Position numbers and translations under genes: made by a program
NCBI RefSeq assembly: GCF_001411555.2
Contig: NC_049904.1
Coordinates: forward strand, 23,883,370 to 23,947,369
DNA: 64,000 nt
Direction of reading: 5' to 3'
Source of the DNA: Juglans regia
Lineage: Eukaryota > Streptophyta > Magnoliopsida > Fagales > Juglandaceae
In this document: piece by piece, positions 25,517-36,907 of the stretch
Numbering within the stretch: the first letter of the stretch is position 1
How the letters are laid out: the number at the start of each line of letters is the position of its first letter
Notes under the pieces: model-generated
The model's input: only the letters and a program-made list of their open reading frames with translations
Told to the model about the DNA's origin: nothing
Database searches by the model: none

Positions 25517-26075
25517 CAGCGGCGAAACCAGAAATTCTACTTTGGGGGGCCCATATTGATCAATGCAATGACGATGATGATTGCATACATGCCTATGTGT
25601 AGGTGTATATTATACACTTTGTTATTCATAATTATAAGAAAATACGTTATAGACATAATTTAATTTTATATTCATTCAATTTATCAGAAATAATTTTTGG
25701 ATTGTATATTTTTTAACTCATGTTTTCAAGTTTTTAAATTTTCAGTGGCATATTTTTGGTTTTTTTTTTTTTTTTTTTTGTATATATACTCATTTTTTAT
25801 ATTTTGGATGCAAAGATTATTCTTTTGATCAATAAAATATTATTTACTGATAAAAAATTATGAACTTTAAGAAAATATAGAAACTATTTTTTTCATACTT
25901 TTAAGAAGACTCAAGAATTTTAAAAATTTTCATATTTTTAAAAGATTTTAATAAGTTTTTAAATTTTTGAGAGATCAATATTATTTTTTATCAAATTTTA
26001 TTTGAATTTAAATAATAATGATGATTTTTTTTTTTGGGGGGAGGCTAGGATAGCCTCAACGTGGTTCCGCCACTG
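25517..26075. mobile_element. hAT-like non-autonomous element, CAGYGGCG ends
   Basis: The left end reads CAGCGGCGAAACCAGAAATT and the complement of the right end reads CAGTGGCGGAACCACGTTGA, giving a terminal inverted repeat of about 13 bases. Flanks CCAAAGGT (25509-25516) and TCAAAAGT (26076-26083) match at 6 of 8 positions, in line with an aged hAT-type 8-base duplication. The interior is AT-rich with G-runs just inside each end (GGGGGG near 25543 and 26036). No coding capacity. Confidence 0.7.
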
Positions 26076-26282
26076 TCAAAAGTGTTTGATATAACTTGAT
26101 CATGAGTGCGTAGCACATATATGATAAATTATATTTATAGTCTTAAAATATGTAAATATCACACATTCTATGAACGTACTCTTTCTTAAATAAAATATAT
26201 AATACTTACATAATTTATAACTGTATCTAATATTACTCATTTATTTTTGTGTAATCTAGACTAAAATATTTGTCTATATATG

Positions 26283-27262
26283 TAGGGCTTGAAAAATAAA
26301 TTGAAAAATCAACCCGAACCGGTTGGTTCGGTCTGAGATCGGTTCTTTTATTTTAAAAACCAGTTAAAATTGATCCAGTTCTAGTTTTAAGTTTTTTAAG
26401 ACCGGACTGAACCGGTTCGTATATATATATTTTTAATTAATTTTTAATATTATATATAATATTTTAATATTATATATACTTTTATATAATATATATAATT
26501 ATATATGAAATAATGTTATATTATAATTTATAACATAAAATTTAAATCTTAAATATGAACATTTGTTTGATCATATGTTTTAAATATAAAGTATATATAT
26601 TAATTACATTTTATAACCTAATACTGATATTATTAGTAATCTACTTTAAGTCTATATATAAATTACTATATAAATCACTATAATATTAGTTATACTAATA
26701 TTATATCACTATATGATACCATAGTGATATAGTAATACTAAATTAAAATCACTATAACTAATACTAATATTTATATTAATACTAATAGTCTAATATAATT
26801 ATACTTATAAATCACTAAAACTAATAGCTAGTACTAATATATAGCTATACTAATACTAATACTATTATATAGTTATACTAATCACCATAACTATATATAT
26901 AATTAATATCATTATTAGTATAGTATATAATATTAGTAATAATTTAGTATCAATGTACGTATTATTATATTCCATAATGTATAACATATAGTATTAGTAT
27001 CACTATATCGCAATAATATATATATAAACACTATATGTAGTAGTAACAATATAATAGTATAATATATAATACTAATATATATTAATATAATATTATAAGA
27101 GTTATATATTAAACTGAAAAATCGGATTGGAATCGAAAAAATCGAAATTATCGATTTAGAAGGATAAACGATACGGTATCAATTTTTAAAAATATAAAAT
27201 CGATATATACCGGTTCGATTTTAAAATTTATTTAAAATCGGATTGAATCCAATCGATTATAC

Positions 27263-27266
<4 letters not shown>
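26283..27266. mobile_element. hAT-like element with CCGGTT termini, AT-rich body
   Basis: Begins TAGGGCTTGAAAAATAAA; the complement of the right end begins TAAGGGTATAATCG. Subterminal CCGGTTGGTTCGG and ACCGGTTCG motifs occur at both ends, as in the element at 1057-1720. The centre (26420-27110) is almost pure A/T with repeated ACTAATAT/TATTAGTA words and no coding capacity. The flanks are TATATA-rich, so a duplication cannot be judged. Confidence 0.6.
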
Positions 27267-27314
<48 letters not shown>

Positions 27315-29583
27315 CTTTGTTACTGCATTGCCGAAAAGAATAGGACAAAGAAGATTTCTAAACATTGGTTTTATGATATTTCTTTGTACAAACATCCTTT
27401 CATCATTTCTGTATTAAATTATCAGTAGATAAATAAAAGATAATAGATAATCATGTAATGACACTTCGAAAGATAATGAAATGATGGTAAGGCTAGTACA
27501 TAGCTTGTTGTAGGATACCGCAAAGAGTCGGTGAAACTCAAGACAAATTACAATAGTGTAGCCGTAGGACAACTGTGGCGAGTGACATGAAATGGGATTT
27601 TTGTGAATAATGGTAGGATTGTTTTGAATAATAATGAGATATTTTAAATGGTCTATTTGGATATAGAGTTGATAATCTTATTTTATTTCATTTCATCTCA
27701 TTTAATTTTAATTAATAATTTTACTATTATTCATAAATTATCTCATTTCATTTTATTATCTAAATCGACCCTTAATGATTTATGTGACTTTGAGAAATGA
27801 GAGAAAAAAAAATTAAATAAAAAATATTATATAGTTAAAATATTGTTAGAGTATAATTTTTTAATATTATTTTATTTATGAATTTGAAAAAGTTGAATTA
27901 TTTTTTATTTGAATGTTTAGAAAAATTGTAATGATTAGTTTAAAAAAATTATAATAATTAGTTCGAAATTATTTATATTTAAGTGATTTTTAAAAAGGAG
28001 ATAAGATAAAATAAAATAAAATAAGATGTGAATTTTAAAACGAAAACTTGTTCCAAACAAGCTTTAGCATTGGATTCTCCAAGTTGGACAAATTTTATAT
28101 AATATATCACTTTTTGCCTTTTATCTATTCTACTTAAAAGTTAATCACACGTTGCTTTGTCCATTTATCTATCTATAATAATAAAATAACTTCTTTATTT
28201 TCAATTTCTTGTCCATCTATCCCACATTAGCTTCTTGTTTTTTTATCTTTTACATTTGGTGTGCATAAAGAGAAAATAATATTAAAAAAAGGAATGCCTA
28301 AACACTCTATCACTACAAATTTGTTTAGTCACTATTTCTAAAAGCCAAAAACCAAATGGTATGGCCAATGCAGGCTGATTTTGATCAATTTTAGACAAAT
28401 TTTGACTACGGTAATTTTATGGTTTACCTAGTAACCTAAACTACTGCCAACGCTTTAGCATCATACTATCATTTCACTTTAATCATATTAAATAAGATGT
28501 GACATATTTATCACCATTAAATAATCATTTATTACATATTTTTATCATCTAATGATAATAAATGTGCCACATATTACTAAGTATGATTAAAATAGGATGA
28601 GAGTGTGGTATATAACATTACTCTTTAAAAAAATGTCCCCTTTTTTAAATTTAAAAAAAAAATAGTGTGGAGCTTTTTAGATTCTTTGGGCCTAGATTTA
28701 AGGCTTTTAACTTGGGCTTCATAAGAGAAAGTGCATGTTTGAGATTGCAGTGGAAAATATAATTTATAACTTTAGAATTTATAGTTTATAATTTATAAGT
28801 TAAGTAATAAGTTCTATTATTAAAAAACTATTTACTGTTTGGTAAGAGGTAACTATATGTTTAAAACACTTTCAAACATGTTACGTTTGTTTGAAAATAA
28901 ATTAAAATATATATTTTTTAAGGTAAAAATGACGATTATTTGAATTTTTAAAGATTATAATCATATTATTGAAAATTTAGAAATTGTAATTATCTAAAAG
29001 TTATATGTGTATTTTCGTCCATTGATACTATTTTTAAAATTCAAATTACGTTCTGCATTATTCTGAAAATCACATTTGAGGAAAAACATCAAAATGATGT
29101 TTTTTCTCAAACTTATTTTTTAATTTATTTGAAATTAAAAGTACTTCAATATGTAATATCTAAACAATTTAATTTTTTATTAAATAATTTTAAGATTATT
29201 TAAATACTTTTTAAAACTCTTACGGAAATTCCAAACAACTTAATCAAGTTGACAAGACTTGTCACTTATATTGCTACTAAACCTCGAGGAATATTATATG
29301 AAAAAATGATTTGAGTATATTTAAATCGTGCAAGTTGGTATATTTAAATCGTGCAAGTTGGTATAAGTCTCTTGAAAAGAGTGTCTTATTTATTTTAGAA
29401 AATGTATTCTTTTATGGTTAGTTTTACTTAAAAAGAAAAAAAGAACTTACAATAATTGTATACAATTTATACGTTCTAGACCTACATTTAACATTACTCT
29501 ATTATAAGATACGAAACTTTTATATTTTAAATTTTACAATTTATAATTGAACTCTAAAGAATCTTGATATGACTTTAAAGAAC
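27267..29583. other. AT-rich spacer with microsatellite and MITEs
   Basis: (TA)n runs from about 27266 to 27312. 27655-28065 contains one or two copies of the GTTTGGATGTTGA-family MITE (CTATTTGGATATAGAG, TTTCATTTCATCTCATTT, AACTTGTTCCAAACAAGC). 28445-28625 is a loose inverted repeat (TAATCATATTAAATAAGATG against its near complement at 28590). A 23-base unit is exactly duplicated at 29315-29360. No gene recognised. Confidence 0.5.
29315..29360. repeat. Exact tandem duplication of 23 bases
   Basis: GTATATTTAAATCGTGCAAG plus TTG occurs twice head to tail without a single difference, at 29315-29337 and 29338-29360. Confidence 0.95.
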
Positions 29584-29588
29584 TCTCT

Positions 29589-30165
29589 TGTTAGGAACCT
29601 TAAAGTGGAGAGAAGAAAACACGAACTGAAGGAACTGAAGTGGGGAGCCTACAAAGTGAACTTGAAGGGAGAAGTCTGGAACTAGAAACGGCAACGTTTG
29701 GAGTTAAATCATGGTGCAACGCAGCGTTGAAGAGGAATAAAAGAGGAAGCAGATGTGCAGCGTTTTAGTTGGTTTTCATTATGTAACACGCAGCGTTTTG
29801 GTAGTTATAAACCAAAACGGTGCATTTTCAATTACTGTGAGTTTTCATTCAGCAAGTAGGTCATTTTATCTTACCTTTTATGGTTGTTAGAGGTACTGGT
29901 ATAAAGAAAAAGAAAAGGACGTGTAGTGGGGGAGGAAAAAGGTGGAATCAAAAGTTGTCAGTAGTTGTAGCAGGAGAAAGGAATTGTCTCAAACAAATTC
30001 CAGCGTGATTTATGTTATGAATTTCAGCCTTCATCTTCATCCCTGTGTCTATTCATCATTTCATCAACAGTTTATGGGCATTTCCCTTACTGATCGCAAC
30101 AGCCATCATACATTCTTATATCATTTCCTTATTACAAACAGCAAGGAATAACCAGGACCATAACA
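29589..30165 (+). repeat. 5' LTR of the chromovirus
   Basis: 577 bases from TGTTAGG to ATAACA. It is preceded by TCTCT and followed at once by the primer site. It matches 34746-35323 except for eight substitutions and one missing A in the CATCAACAG stretch. Confidence 0.97.
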
Positions 30166-30167
30166 AG

Positions 30168-30182
30168 TGGTATCATTTGAGC
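30168..30182 (+). other. Primer-binding site of the chromovirus
   Basis: TGGTATCATTTGAGC starts two bases after the LTR. The first eight bases match the initiator-methionine tRNA 3' end complement; the rest (GAGC after an insertion of TTT) is partly matching. Confidence 0.7.
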
Positions 30183-30331
30183 ACCGATCCTGACACAATC
30201 CCCTTCCGCACCCCCATCCATGACCATAGACAACCAACATATTGACAGCCCAGAAAACCAGAAAATATAACCCAGAAAAGCCACAAACAGCCATACAAAT
30301 TTACCATCCAAAAACCCAGAATCTTGCAACC

Positions 30332-31921
30332 ATGGCTGAAGCTACTAGATCCAAACAAATGCAACAGCAGATTGATGCCTTGGAGGAGAGCCACCTCGCT
30401 ACCCAAACACGCTTCAACACCATTGATGAGAGGCTAGACCAGCTCAATGAAATGGTTCGAACCTTGGTTGCTCACCAGGGGAATATGGCACGGGACCTGC
30501 AAAACCATCAAGAGAACGAGCAAGTGCAGCAAAGGGGGCAAGCTCTAAGAGGTATTCGTTTGGAGTTTCCTCACTTTACGGGAGAAAATCCATCTGCTTG
30601 GATCTTTAAGGCATCACAGTACTTTGAATACCACCAAACAAACCCTGCCCAAAAACTATTATTGGCTGCATACCACATGGAGGGAGAAGCATTAGTATGG
30701 TATCAAGAGGCCTTAGATACAGCCCAGTTTGTGAGTTGGGAAACTTTGATGAGGGCTATGTTGATTCGCTTTGGACCAACTGCCTATGATGATCCTATGG
30801 AAACCTTGACTAGGTTGAAGCAAGTCACCACAGTAGCCGCCTATAAGGCTAGTTTCGAGTCACTCTCGAATAGAGTGAGAGGCTTACCCGACCACCATAA
30901 GCTGAGCTGCTTTCTCAGCGGCCTTAAGGATGAAATAAGGTTGCCTCTTCGCATGTTTAACCCACACAACTTAACAGCAGCCTTTGGCTTAACACGAATT
31001 CAAGAAGAATACCTTATTAGTGCTAAGAAACCAATGAAGTTCGTGGGGGAAAAGGGGCAATTTAGTCCCACTAACAACTATGTTTCGTATGGGAGTAGTG
31101 GTGCTACAGGAAGTAACAACCAGAAATACAGCCCTCTTATCAAAAAAGTTTTCTCCACGGAATGGGATGAGAAGCGTAAGAAAGGGTTGTGCTATCATTG
31201 TGATGAAAAATGGAACCCCAATCATATTTGCAAGAAAGCTAAAGTGTACCTCCTACAAGGAGTGGAGGATTTGGAGGAGAGGGAGGTAGGTGACGAGGAA
31301 ATTACGGTTGCTGATTTACTTATTGAAGGAGACTCAAAACAGAAAGGGGTGGTGGTAGAACCCGAGATATCCTTAAATGCAATTACGGGAACGCCTAGTT
31401 CTAAGACTATGCGACTCATGGGGTGGATAGGGAGGACACAAGTGGTCCTTTTGGTGGATTCAGGGTCAACACATAGCTTCGTGGACCCCTCTATTGCTCA
31501 AACAGCCAAGCTGGTGGTTGATGAGTCAAAGAGACTTGCTGTCAAAGTTGCTAACGGACAGATAGTGCAAGGCTTAGGTTACTGCAGTAACGCCAAGATC
31601 AAGGTACAAGGTATATCCTTCTATCCCTCCTTTTATGTTTTACCTCTTGGGGGTTGTGATGTCGTTCTTGGCGTGGATTGGTTGGAGACACTTGGAACCA
31701 TTGCTTGGAATTTTCATGAGTTGTCCATGAAATTTCTATATCTTGGGAAGAATGTTGAGTTGTTGGGACTGAAATTGGAAGGGTTGACCCTTGCTAAGGG
31801 GGGAAAATCAATGCTTACATCCATGCAAAGGGGGAAGGGGTTATTTTTGCAGCTTGTTAGTGAAACCAATGTGTTGAGGATCTCGGGTGGAGGAGATGAG
31901 GTGCAGAATCTGATTTCATAG
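30332..31921 (+). CDS. Chromovirus gag and aspartic protease
   Basis: From the ATG at 30332 an open frame of 529 codons runs to a TAG at 31919-31921. A coiled-coil-like N-terminus (about residues 5-60) is followed by the retrotransposon gag domain (residues about 80-240; FPHFTGENPSAWIF, HMEGEALVWYQEA, LSGLKDEIRLPLR). A plant-type zinc knuckle follows (CYHCDEKWNPNHIC). The protease has an intact DSGSTHSF active site and GCDVVLGVDWL. The frame continues past the TAG without shift into RT, so the stop is either a nonsense mutation or, less likely, a readthrough site. Upstream in-frame near-start codons at 30242 are ignored because the ATG gives the same MAE-type start as the older element. Confidence 0.9.
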   Translation: MAEATRSKQMQQQIDALEESHLATQTRFNTIDERLDQLNEMVRTLVAHQGNMARDLQNHQENEQVQQRGQALRGIRLEFPHFTGENPSAWIFKASQYFEYHQTNPAQKLLLAAYHMEGEALVWYQEALDTAQFVSWETLMRAMLIRFGPTAYDDPMETLTRLKQVTTVAAYKASFESLSNRVRGLPDHHKLSCFLSGLKDEIRLPLRMFNPHNLTAAFGLTRIQEEYLISAKKPMKFVGEKGQFSPTNNYVSYGSSGATGSNNQKYSPLIKKVFSTEWDEKRKKGLCYHCDEKWNPNHICKKAKVYLLQGVEDLEEREVGDEEITVADLLIEGDSKQKGVVVEPEISLNAITGTPSSKTMRLMGWIGRTQVVLLVDSGSTHSFVDPSIAQTAKLVVDESKRLAVKVANGQIVQGLGYCSNAKIKVQGISFYPSFYVLPLGGCDVVLGVDWLETLGTIAWNFHELSMKFLYLGKNVELLGLKLEGLTLAKGGKSMLTSMQRGKGLFLQLVSETNVLRISGGGDEVQNLIS

Positions 31922-33493
31922 TTTGCAAAGGTATTTGACATTCCGAAGGGACTTCCACCCTCAAGACCCCAAGACCATAGAATACCCCTTAAAGAAGGAA
32001 CCCAACCCATTCCCGCTAGACCTTACCGTTACCCACACTACCAAAAGTCAGAAATTGAAAAGATAGTGGCTGAGTTACTTGAATCAGGTGTAATAAGACC
32101 CAGTTCAAGCCCCTTCTCGTCTCCTGTACTTTTGGTCCGTAAGGCGGATGGGAGTTGGCGTATGTGTGTCGATTATCGAGCACTTAACCAAGAAACCATA
32201 AAGGATAAGTTCCCTATCCCCGTTATTGATGAACTCTTGGATGAGTTGCACGGGTCGGTGGTTTTTTCAAAGCTGGATTTGAGGTCCAGATACCACCAAA
32301 TCCGGGTGGTAGCCGAGGATGTGGCAAAAATAGCATTTAGAACTCACGAAGGGCACTATGAGTTCCTCGTGATGCCCTTTGGTTTGACTAATGCCCCATC
32401 AACTTTTCAAGGGCTGATGAATGAGGTGTTTCGACCTTATTTGCGAAAGTTTGTTTTAGTGTTTTTTGACGACATTCTAGTGTACAGCAGCTGCTGGACA
32501 GACCATTTAATGCACTTACGTGTGGTACTGGAAGTACTACAAAAAAACCAATTATTCGCTAAATTGTCCAAGTGTCAATTTGGGGTCAGTGAAGTAGAGT
32601 ATTTGGGACACATAGTGAGTGAAAAGGGAGTGATGGCTGACCCACGGAAGGTGGCTGCTATGCTGGACTGGCCGGTACCAGTGAATGTCAAATCCTTAAG
32701 AGGATTTTTGGGGTTGACGGGATACTACTGGAAATTTATAAAGGGGTATGGAACAATTGCTGCACCATTAACGGATTTACTTAAAAAGCATGCCTTTGTG
32801 TGGAATGAGGCTGCCTTAAAAGCTTTTTAAGGGGCTGAAATTGGCTGTAACACAACCTCCGGTTCTTAGATTGCCGGATTTTACCCAACCATTCACGATT
32901 GAGTGCGATGCAAGTGGAAGAGGAATGGGGGCGGTTTTGATGCAGGGGGGACAGCCACTTGCTTATATGAGCAAGGCTTTGAAGGGAAAGGAACTCCTTC
33001 TCTCCACATATGAGAAGGAGCTCCTCGCGTTAGTAACGGCGGTAAGAAAATGGAGGCCCTATCTTCTAGGGCAGTCTTTTGTAATAAAAACGGACCAGCA
33101 GGCCCTGAAATTTTTATTAGAGCAACGTGTGGGCACCGTAACTCAGCAAAAGTGGGTGAGCAAATTAATGAGATATGATTTTGTTATTGCTTATAAGCAA
33201 GGCAAGGAAAATGTGGTGGCGGATGCATTGTCAAGGAAAGGGAATGAGAATGAAGTAGAGGGTGGATCCTTAGCAATGATAACATTTCCAACACCCGAAT
33301 GGGTAGAGGAACTTAAGGCCAGCTACGAAGAGTCAGTCGAACTTAAGCAGGTCCTTGGACAACTAAAGGAGGGTACTGTTCCAGCTAAAAGTTATCAACT
33401 ACAGCAGGGCTTGTTATTAAAGAAGGGCAGAATTGTCATCGCAGCAGACTCTCATTTAAAGGGAAGGTTCTGCAGTATATACATGATAATCCT
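31922..33493 (+). pseudogene. Chromovirus reverse transcriptase and RNase H, frameshifted
   Basis: In frame with gag after the TAG. RT motifs are [48 protein letters not shown] and catalytic FFDDILVYS, all intact. An extra T in the T-run near 32827 moves the frame. RNase H continues at 32841-33460 (FTIECDASGRGMGAVL, LSTYEKELLALV, IKTDQQALKFLLEQ, VVADALSR). A one-base loss near 33461 shifts the frame again before integrase. Apart from these, the region shows no decay. Confidence 0.9.
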
Positions 33494-34732
33494 ATGGGAG
33501 GCCACTCGGGTTATTTAAGAACCTACCAAAGGGCGAAGCGAGATTTTTATTGGAAGGGCATGAAAAAAGACATAAAAAAAGTGGTGAGGGAGTGTGTGAT
33601 TTGTCAAGCAGTGAAATATGAGACCTCACCACCAGCAGGGTTGTTGCAACCCTTACCCGTGCCTCAACAAGCGTGGACAGATATTTCTATGGATTTCATA
33701 GAAGGATTGCCCATGTCCAGTGGTTTTAATGTGATCCTAGTTGTTGTTGATAGGTTCACAAAATTTGGACATTTCATACCCTTGTCCCACCCTTACACAG
33801 CAGCTGGGGTGGCCAACTTGTTTTTGAATCATGTGTTCAAGTTACACGGTCTACCCCGCACTATTGTGACAGATCGGGACCCAATATTTGTGAGTTCTTT
33901 TTGGCAGTCTTTTTTTTCCTTACAGGGGTCAGCACTCAATCTCAGTTCTGCCTATCATCCCCAATCAGATGGGCAAACAGAAGCACTAAACAAATGCCTA
34001 GAGGGTTACCTACGATGCTACGCGGGAACTAAGCCTCAAAGGTGGTCACAGTGGCTACCATTTGCTGAATGGTGGTACAACACATCTTACCACACAGCCA
34101 CTAAAATGACACCCTTCCAAGCCCTCTATGGTTACCCACCACCGATGCTACTATCCTATGTACCAGGAACTTCAGCAAATCAGACAGTTGACCAAACACT
34201 ACAAAGCAAGGACCAGATTCTCAAGGTATTGAAGGAAAATCTTGAAGAGGCAAGAAATCGCATGAAGTTACACGCTGATAAACACAGATCAGAGAGAACA
34301 TTTGAAGAAGGAGAGTGGGTATAACTGAGGTTGCAGCCATTCCGACAGAAATCCATTGTCCACCGCAGAAACATGAAGCTGTCTCCTCGATTTTTTGGGC
34401 CCTTTCAGGTGGAGAAGAAAATCGGTAAGGTTGCATACCGTCTCAAGCTGCCGTCGACTTCCCGAATCCATCCCACTTTCCATGTCTCATGCCTCAAGAG
34501 AAAGGTGGGAAGTTCGATCCAGCCACTGGCAACCTTGCCTCCAGTGGATGCGCAAGGGGAACTCCAACCAAAACCGGAAGACATTGTGGGGCGACGCTTG
34601 ATAAAGGAAGGAAACAGAGGAGTTACCGAAGTGTTAGTCAAGTGGAGAGGAATGACAGAGGAAGAAAATACCTGGGAAAGGCTGTGGAAGCTTCAACAGA
34701 ACTACCCACATCTTGTGGGCAAGATGCTATAA
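33494..34732 (+). pseudogene. Chromovirus integrase with chromodomain, one stop
   Basis: The zinc finger (HSGYLRTYQRAKRDFYW, CVICQ) precedes the DDE core: DISMDFIEGLP, TDRDPIFVSSFW and DGQTEALNKCLE supply the three acidic residues. A TAA at 34322-34324 follows GEGEW-type linker sequence, and the same frame resumes at 34325 (LRLQPFRQKSIVHRRNMKLS). The chromodomain (VTEVLVKWRGMTEEENTWE) lies near the end, before the stop at 34730. Chromodomains in this family help target insertion to particular chromatin. Confidence 0.9.
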
Positions 34733-34745
34733 AGAAAGGGGAGAA
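34733..34745 (+). other. Polypurine tract of the chromovirus
   Basis: AGAAAGGGGAGAA, all purines, directly abuts the 3' LTR; it primes plus-strand DNA synthesis in this class of element. Confidence 0.85.
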
Positions 34746-35323
34746 TGTTAGGAACCCTAAAGTGGAGAGAAGAAAACACGAACTGAAGGAACTGAAGTGG
34801 GGAGCCTACGAAGTGAACTTGAAGGGAGAAGTCTGGAACTAGAAACGGCAACGTTTGGAGTTAAATCATGGTGCAACGCAGCGTTGAAGAGGAATAAAAG
34901 AGGAAGCAGCTGTGCAGCGTTTTAGTTGGTTTTCATTATGTAACACGCAGCGTTTTGGTAGTTATAAACCAAAACGGTGCGTTTTCAATTACTGTGAGCT
35001 TTCATTCAGCAAGTAGGTCATTTTATCTTACCTTTTATGGTTGTTAGAGGTACTGGTATAAAGAAAAAGAAAAGGACGTGTAGTGGGGGAGGAAAAAGGT
35101 GGAATCAAAAGTTGTTAGTAGTTGTAGCAGGAGAAAGGAATTGTCTCGAACAAATTCCAGCGTGATTTATGTTATGAATTTCAGCCTTCATCTTCATCCC
35201 TGTGTCTATTCATCATTTCATCAAACAGTTTATGGGCATTTCCCTTACTGATCGCAACAACCATCATACATTCTTATATCATTTCCTTATTACAAACAGC
35301 AAGGAATAACCAGGACCATAACA
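34746..35323 (+). repeat. 3' LTR of the chromovirus
   Basis: 578 bases, TGTTAGG to ATAACA, followed by the TCTCT duplication. Near-identical to the 5' LTR. Confidence 0.97.
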
Positions 35324-35690
35324 TCTCTTCACTCCATATTCCTAAATCTTGAATCTATCTCCGTCAATTAGGTGAATGACCCAATTGTCCAAAAATCGCA
35401 CACCCAAGGTTATGATAAAGATCAAATCTTTTTTTTTTTTAACTTTTATCAAACTACTGTGTTGTAGACATTCATAATTTCTCTTAGATGTAAATTTATT
35501 GCGATAATTGACATTAATTAAAGCCTTTTATGATCTATACATATAAGAGCATTTATAGGAGAAGCCCTTTCTTACGCTCTGCTAGGGCTATGGCTCAACG
35601 TCACTGATGGCTGCCGCCGGGCCCATCTTGGGCAATCCGGCCCCACTTGCCCGGCTGTGATCCTTCGTGGATATGGTCTGTTAGACGCCG

Positions 35691-36861
35691 ATGCCTTTTC
35701 CGGAAGTTGATATTCTTTTGAGGTCACCTAAGGTCCTGGAGGTAGAAATGTATGTCAGTTTCTCTAAGGAAGAAATACTCAGCTCTGCTTTTCCATTTAG
35801 ATACTCTCATGTGCTAAAGTTCCTTCGCCAAACATCGTTGGACATGATACGAGCTTTTGTTCGGAGCCGTTGGGGCCTTCAATCCCAACCCGTGGTCTCT
35901 AGCATGCGGAAACCACAGAATGTGTTCCTCAAGTTTTCAAATGCCGAGGATTTCTTGAAGGCTTTCTCTCATGAAGCTTGTGATGTGGAGGGTGTCCCTT
36001 ACCGTGTGTTTCAATAGTCTACCATGTTTAATGAGGAGCACGAACCATCTTTGGTTCCAGTCTAGATTGTTCTTCCGGGTTTGCCCCCAAACTACTATCA
36101 TGAAGCTTTCATACGAAATCTAACACAACCGATAGGTTGGTTCATTAGGCGAGATAACGCCACACGATGTGCTACCAAAACGAATGGTGTGCGTGTGTAT
36201 TGAGATGGATGCAACCTCTGTTCCTATTAAAGGTTTCTGGATTGGAGTACCAAGAAAAGAAGGAAGTCGCTTCCAAGAAATTTCCTATGAAACGCTACCT
36301 GCCTATTGCTGCAATTGTCAAGTGCAGGGCCACAATGTCTATACTTGCAAGAAAAATGCTAAAGGGGGAAAACCAAAGTAGCAGTGGGTTTCGAAAAACA
36401 TGGAGGTGAAGGCAACACAAATTGTGGAAGAACCACATGTAATTCCTATGCCTGTATTTAATGTAGAGGTGGAAAGTATTTGCATTTTGAGGGAAAGTAA
36501 CCATCAGAGTTTAACATTGATGAATGGAGAAGTTGCTAGAAATGAAAATGCTATGCGAGTGGAGGAAGTGGAGGAAGGAGAGATACAGAATGATGTTGGA
36601 GTGTTTTGGGAGGTGCAGGAAGAGTATAGCATAGAGGCCATTGTGGAGAAACATCTAGATGCTCCTCAAATTAATAGTTATGTGACTCTTGAAGAGAGAA
36701 TGGTAGAGAGAACAAAGGAAGTACTTATGGCTGAGATTGGTTTGAGGGTAATGTCTTGTGAGCATGAGGCTTTGGCCCCTGAAGACTTAGGGTCCCAAAG
36801 CACTTACAAAGACAAAAATAAATCCTCTCAGATGCTGATGAAGATCGCCCTGATATTGTGA
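35691..36861 (+). pseudogene. LINE ORF1-like nucleic-acid-binding protein, broken
   Basis: 35691-36017 starts MPFPEVDILLRSPKVLEVEM and resembles the DUF4283-type N-terminal domain of plant LINE ORF1 (FVRSRWGLQSQPVVSS, NVFLKFSNAEDFLKAF). After stops at 36015 and 36063 the same region continues: IGVPRKEGSRFQEISYETLP, then a CCHC zinc knuckle (CCNCQVQGHNVYTCKK). The acidic tail (36400-36861; VEEVEEGEIQNDVGVF) follows in another frame. Family assignment of the first domain is moderate. Confidence 0.7.
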
Positions 36862-36907
36862 GGGAAGTGGGGTCTAAAGTTTGAAGCTCTTCCAGGGCAA
36901 AAAGCAG

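Larger units (their letters stand above)
29589..35323 (+). mobile_element. Structurally complete Ty3/Gypsy chromovirus
   Basis: Every landmark is present in order: 5-base target duplication TCTCT (29584-29588 and 35324-35328), two LTRs of 577 and 578 bases starting TGTTAGGAAC and ending CATAACA, a methionine-tRNA-like primer site, gag, protease, RT, RNase H, integrase, chromodomain, polypurine tract. The LTRs differ by 8 substitutions and one 1-base indel (about 98.6% identity), so insertion was recent. Total length is 5735 bases. Coding is broken at four places: in-frame TAG at 31919, frameshift near 32827, frameshift near 33461, in-frame TAA at 34322. As assembled it is non-autonomous, though its RNA could be mobilised by intact relatives. 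Confidence 0.97.

Noticed and set aside
27266..27312. Long (TA)n tract considered as an origin or regulatory element
   Set aside because: Plain dinucleotide microsatellite; nothing else supports a function.
31222..32010. Antisense frames across the gag-protease region
   Set aside because: Shadows of the real plus-strand coding sequence.
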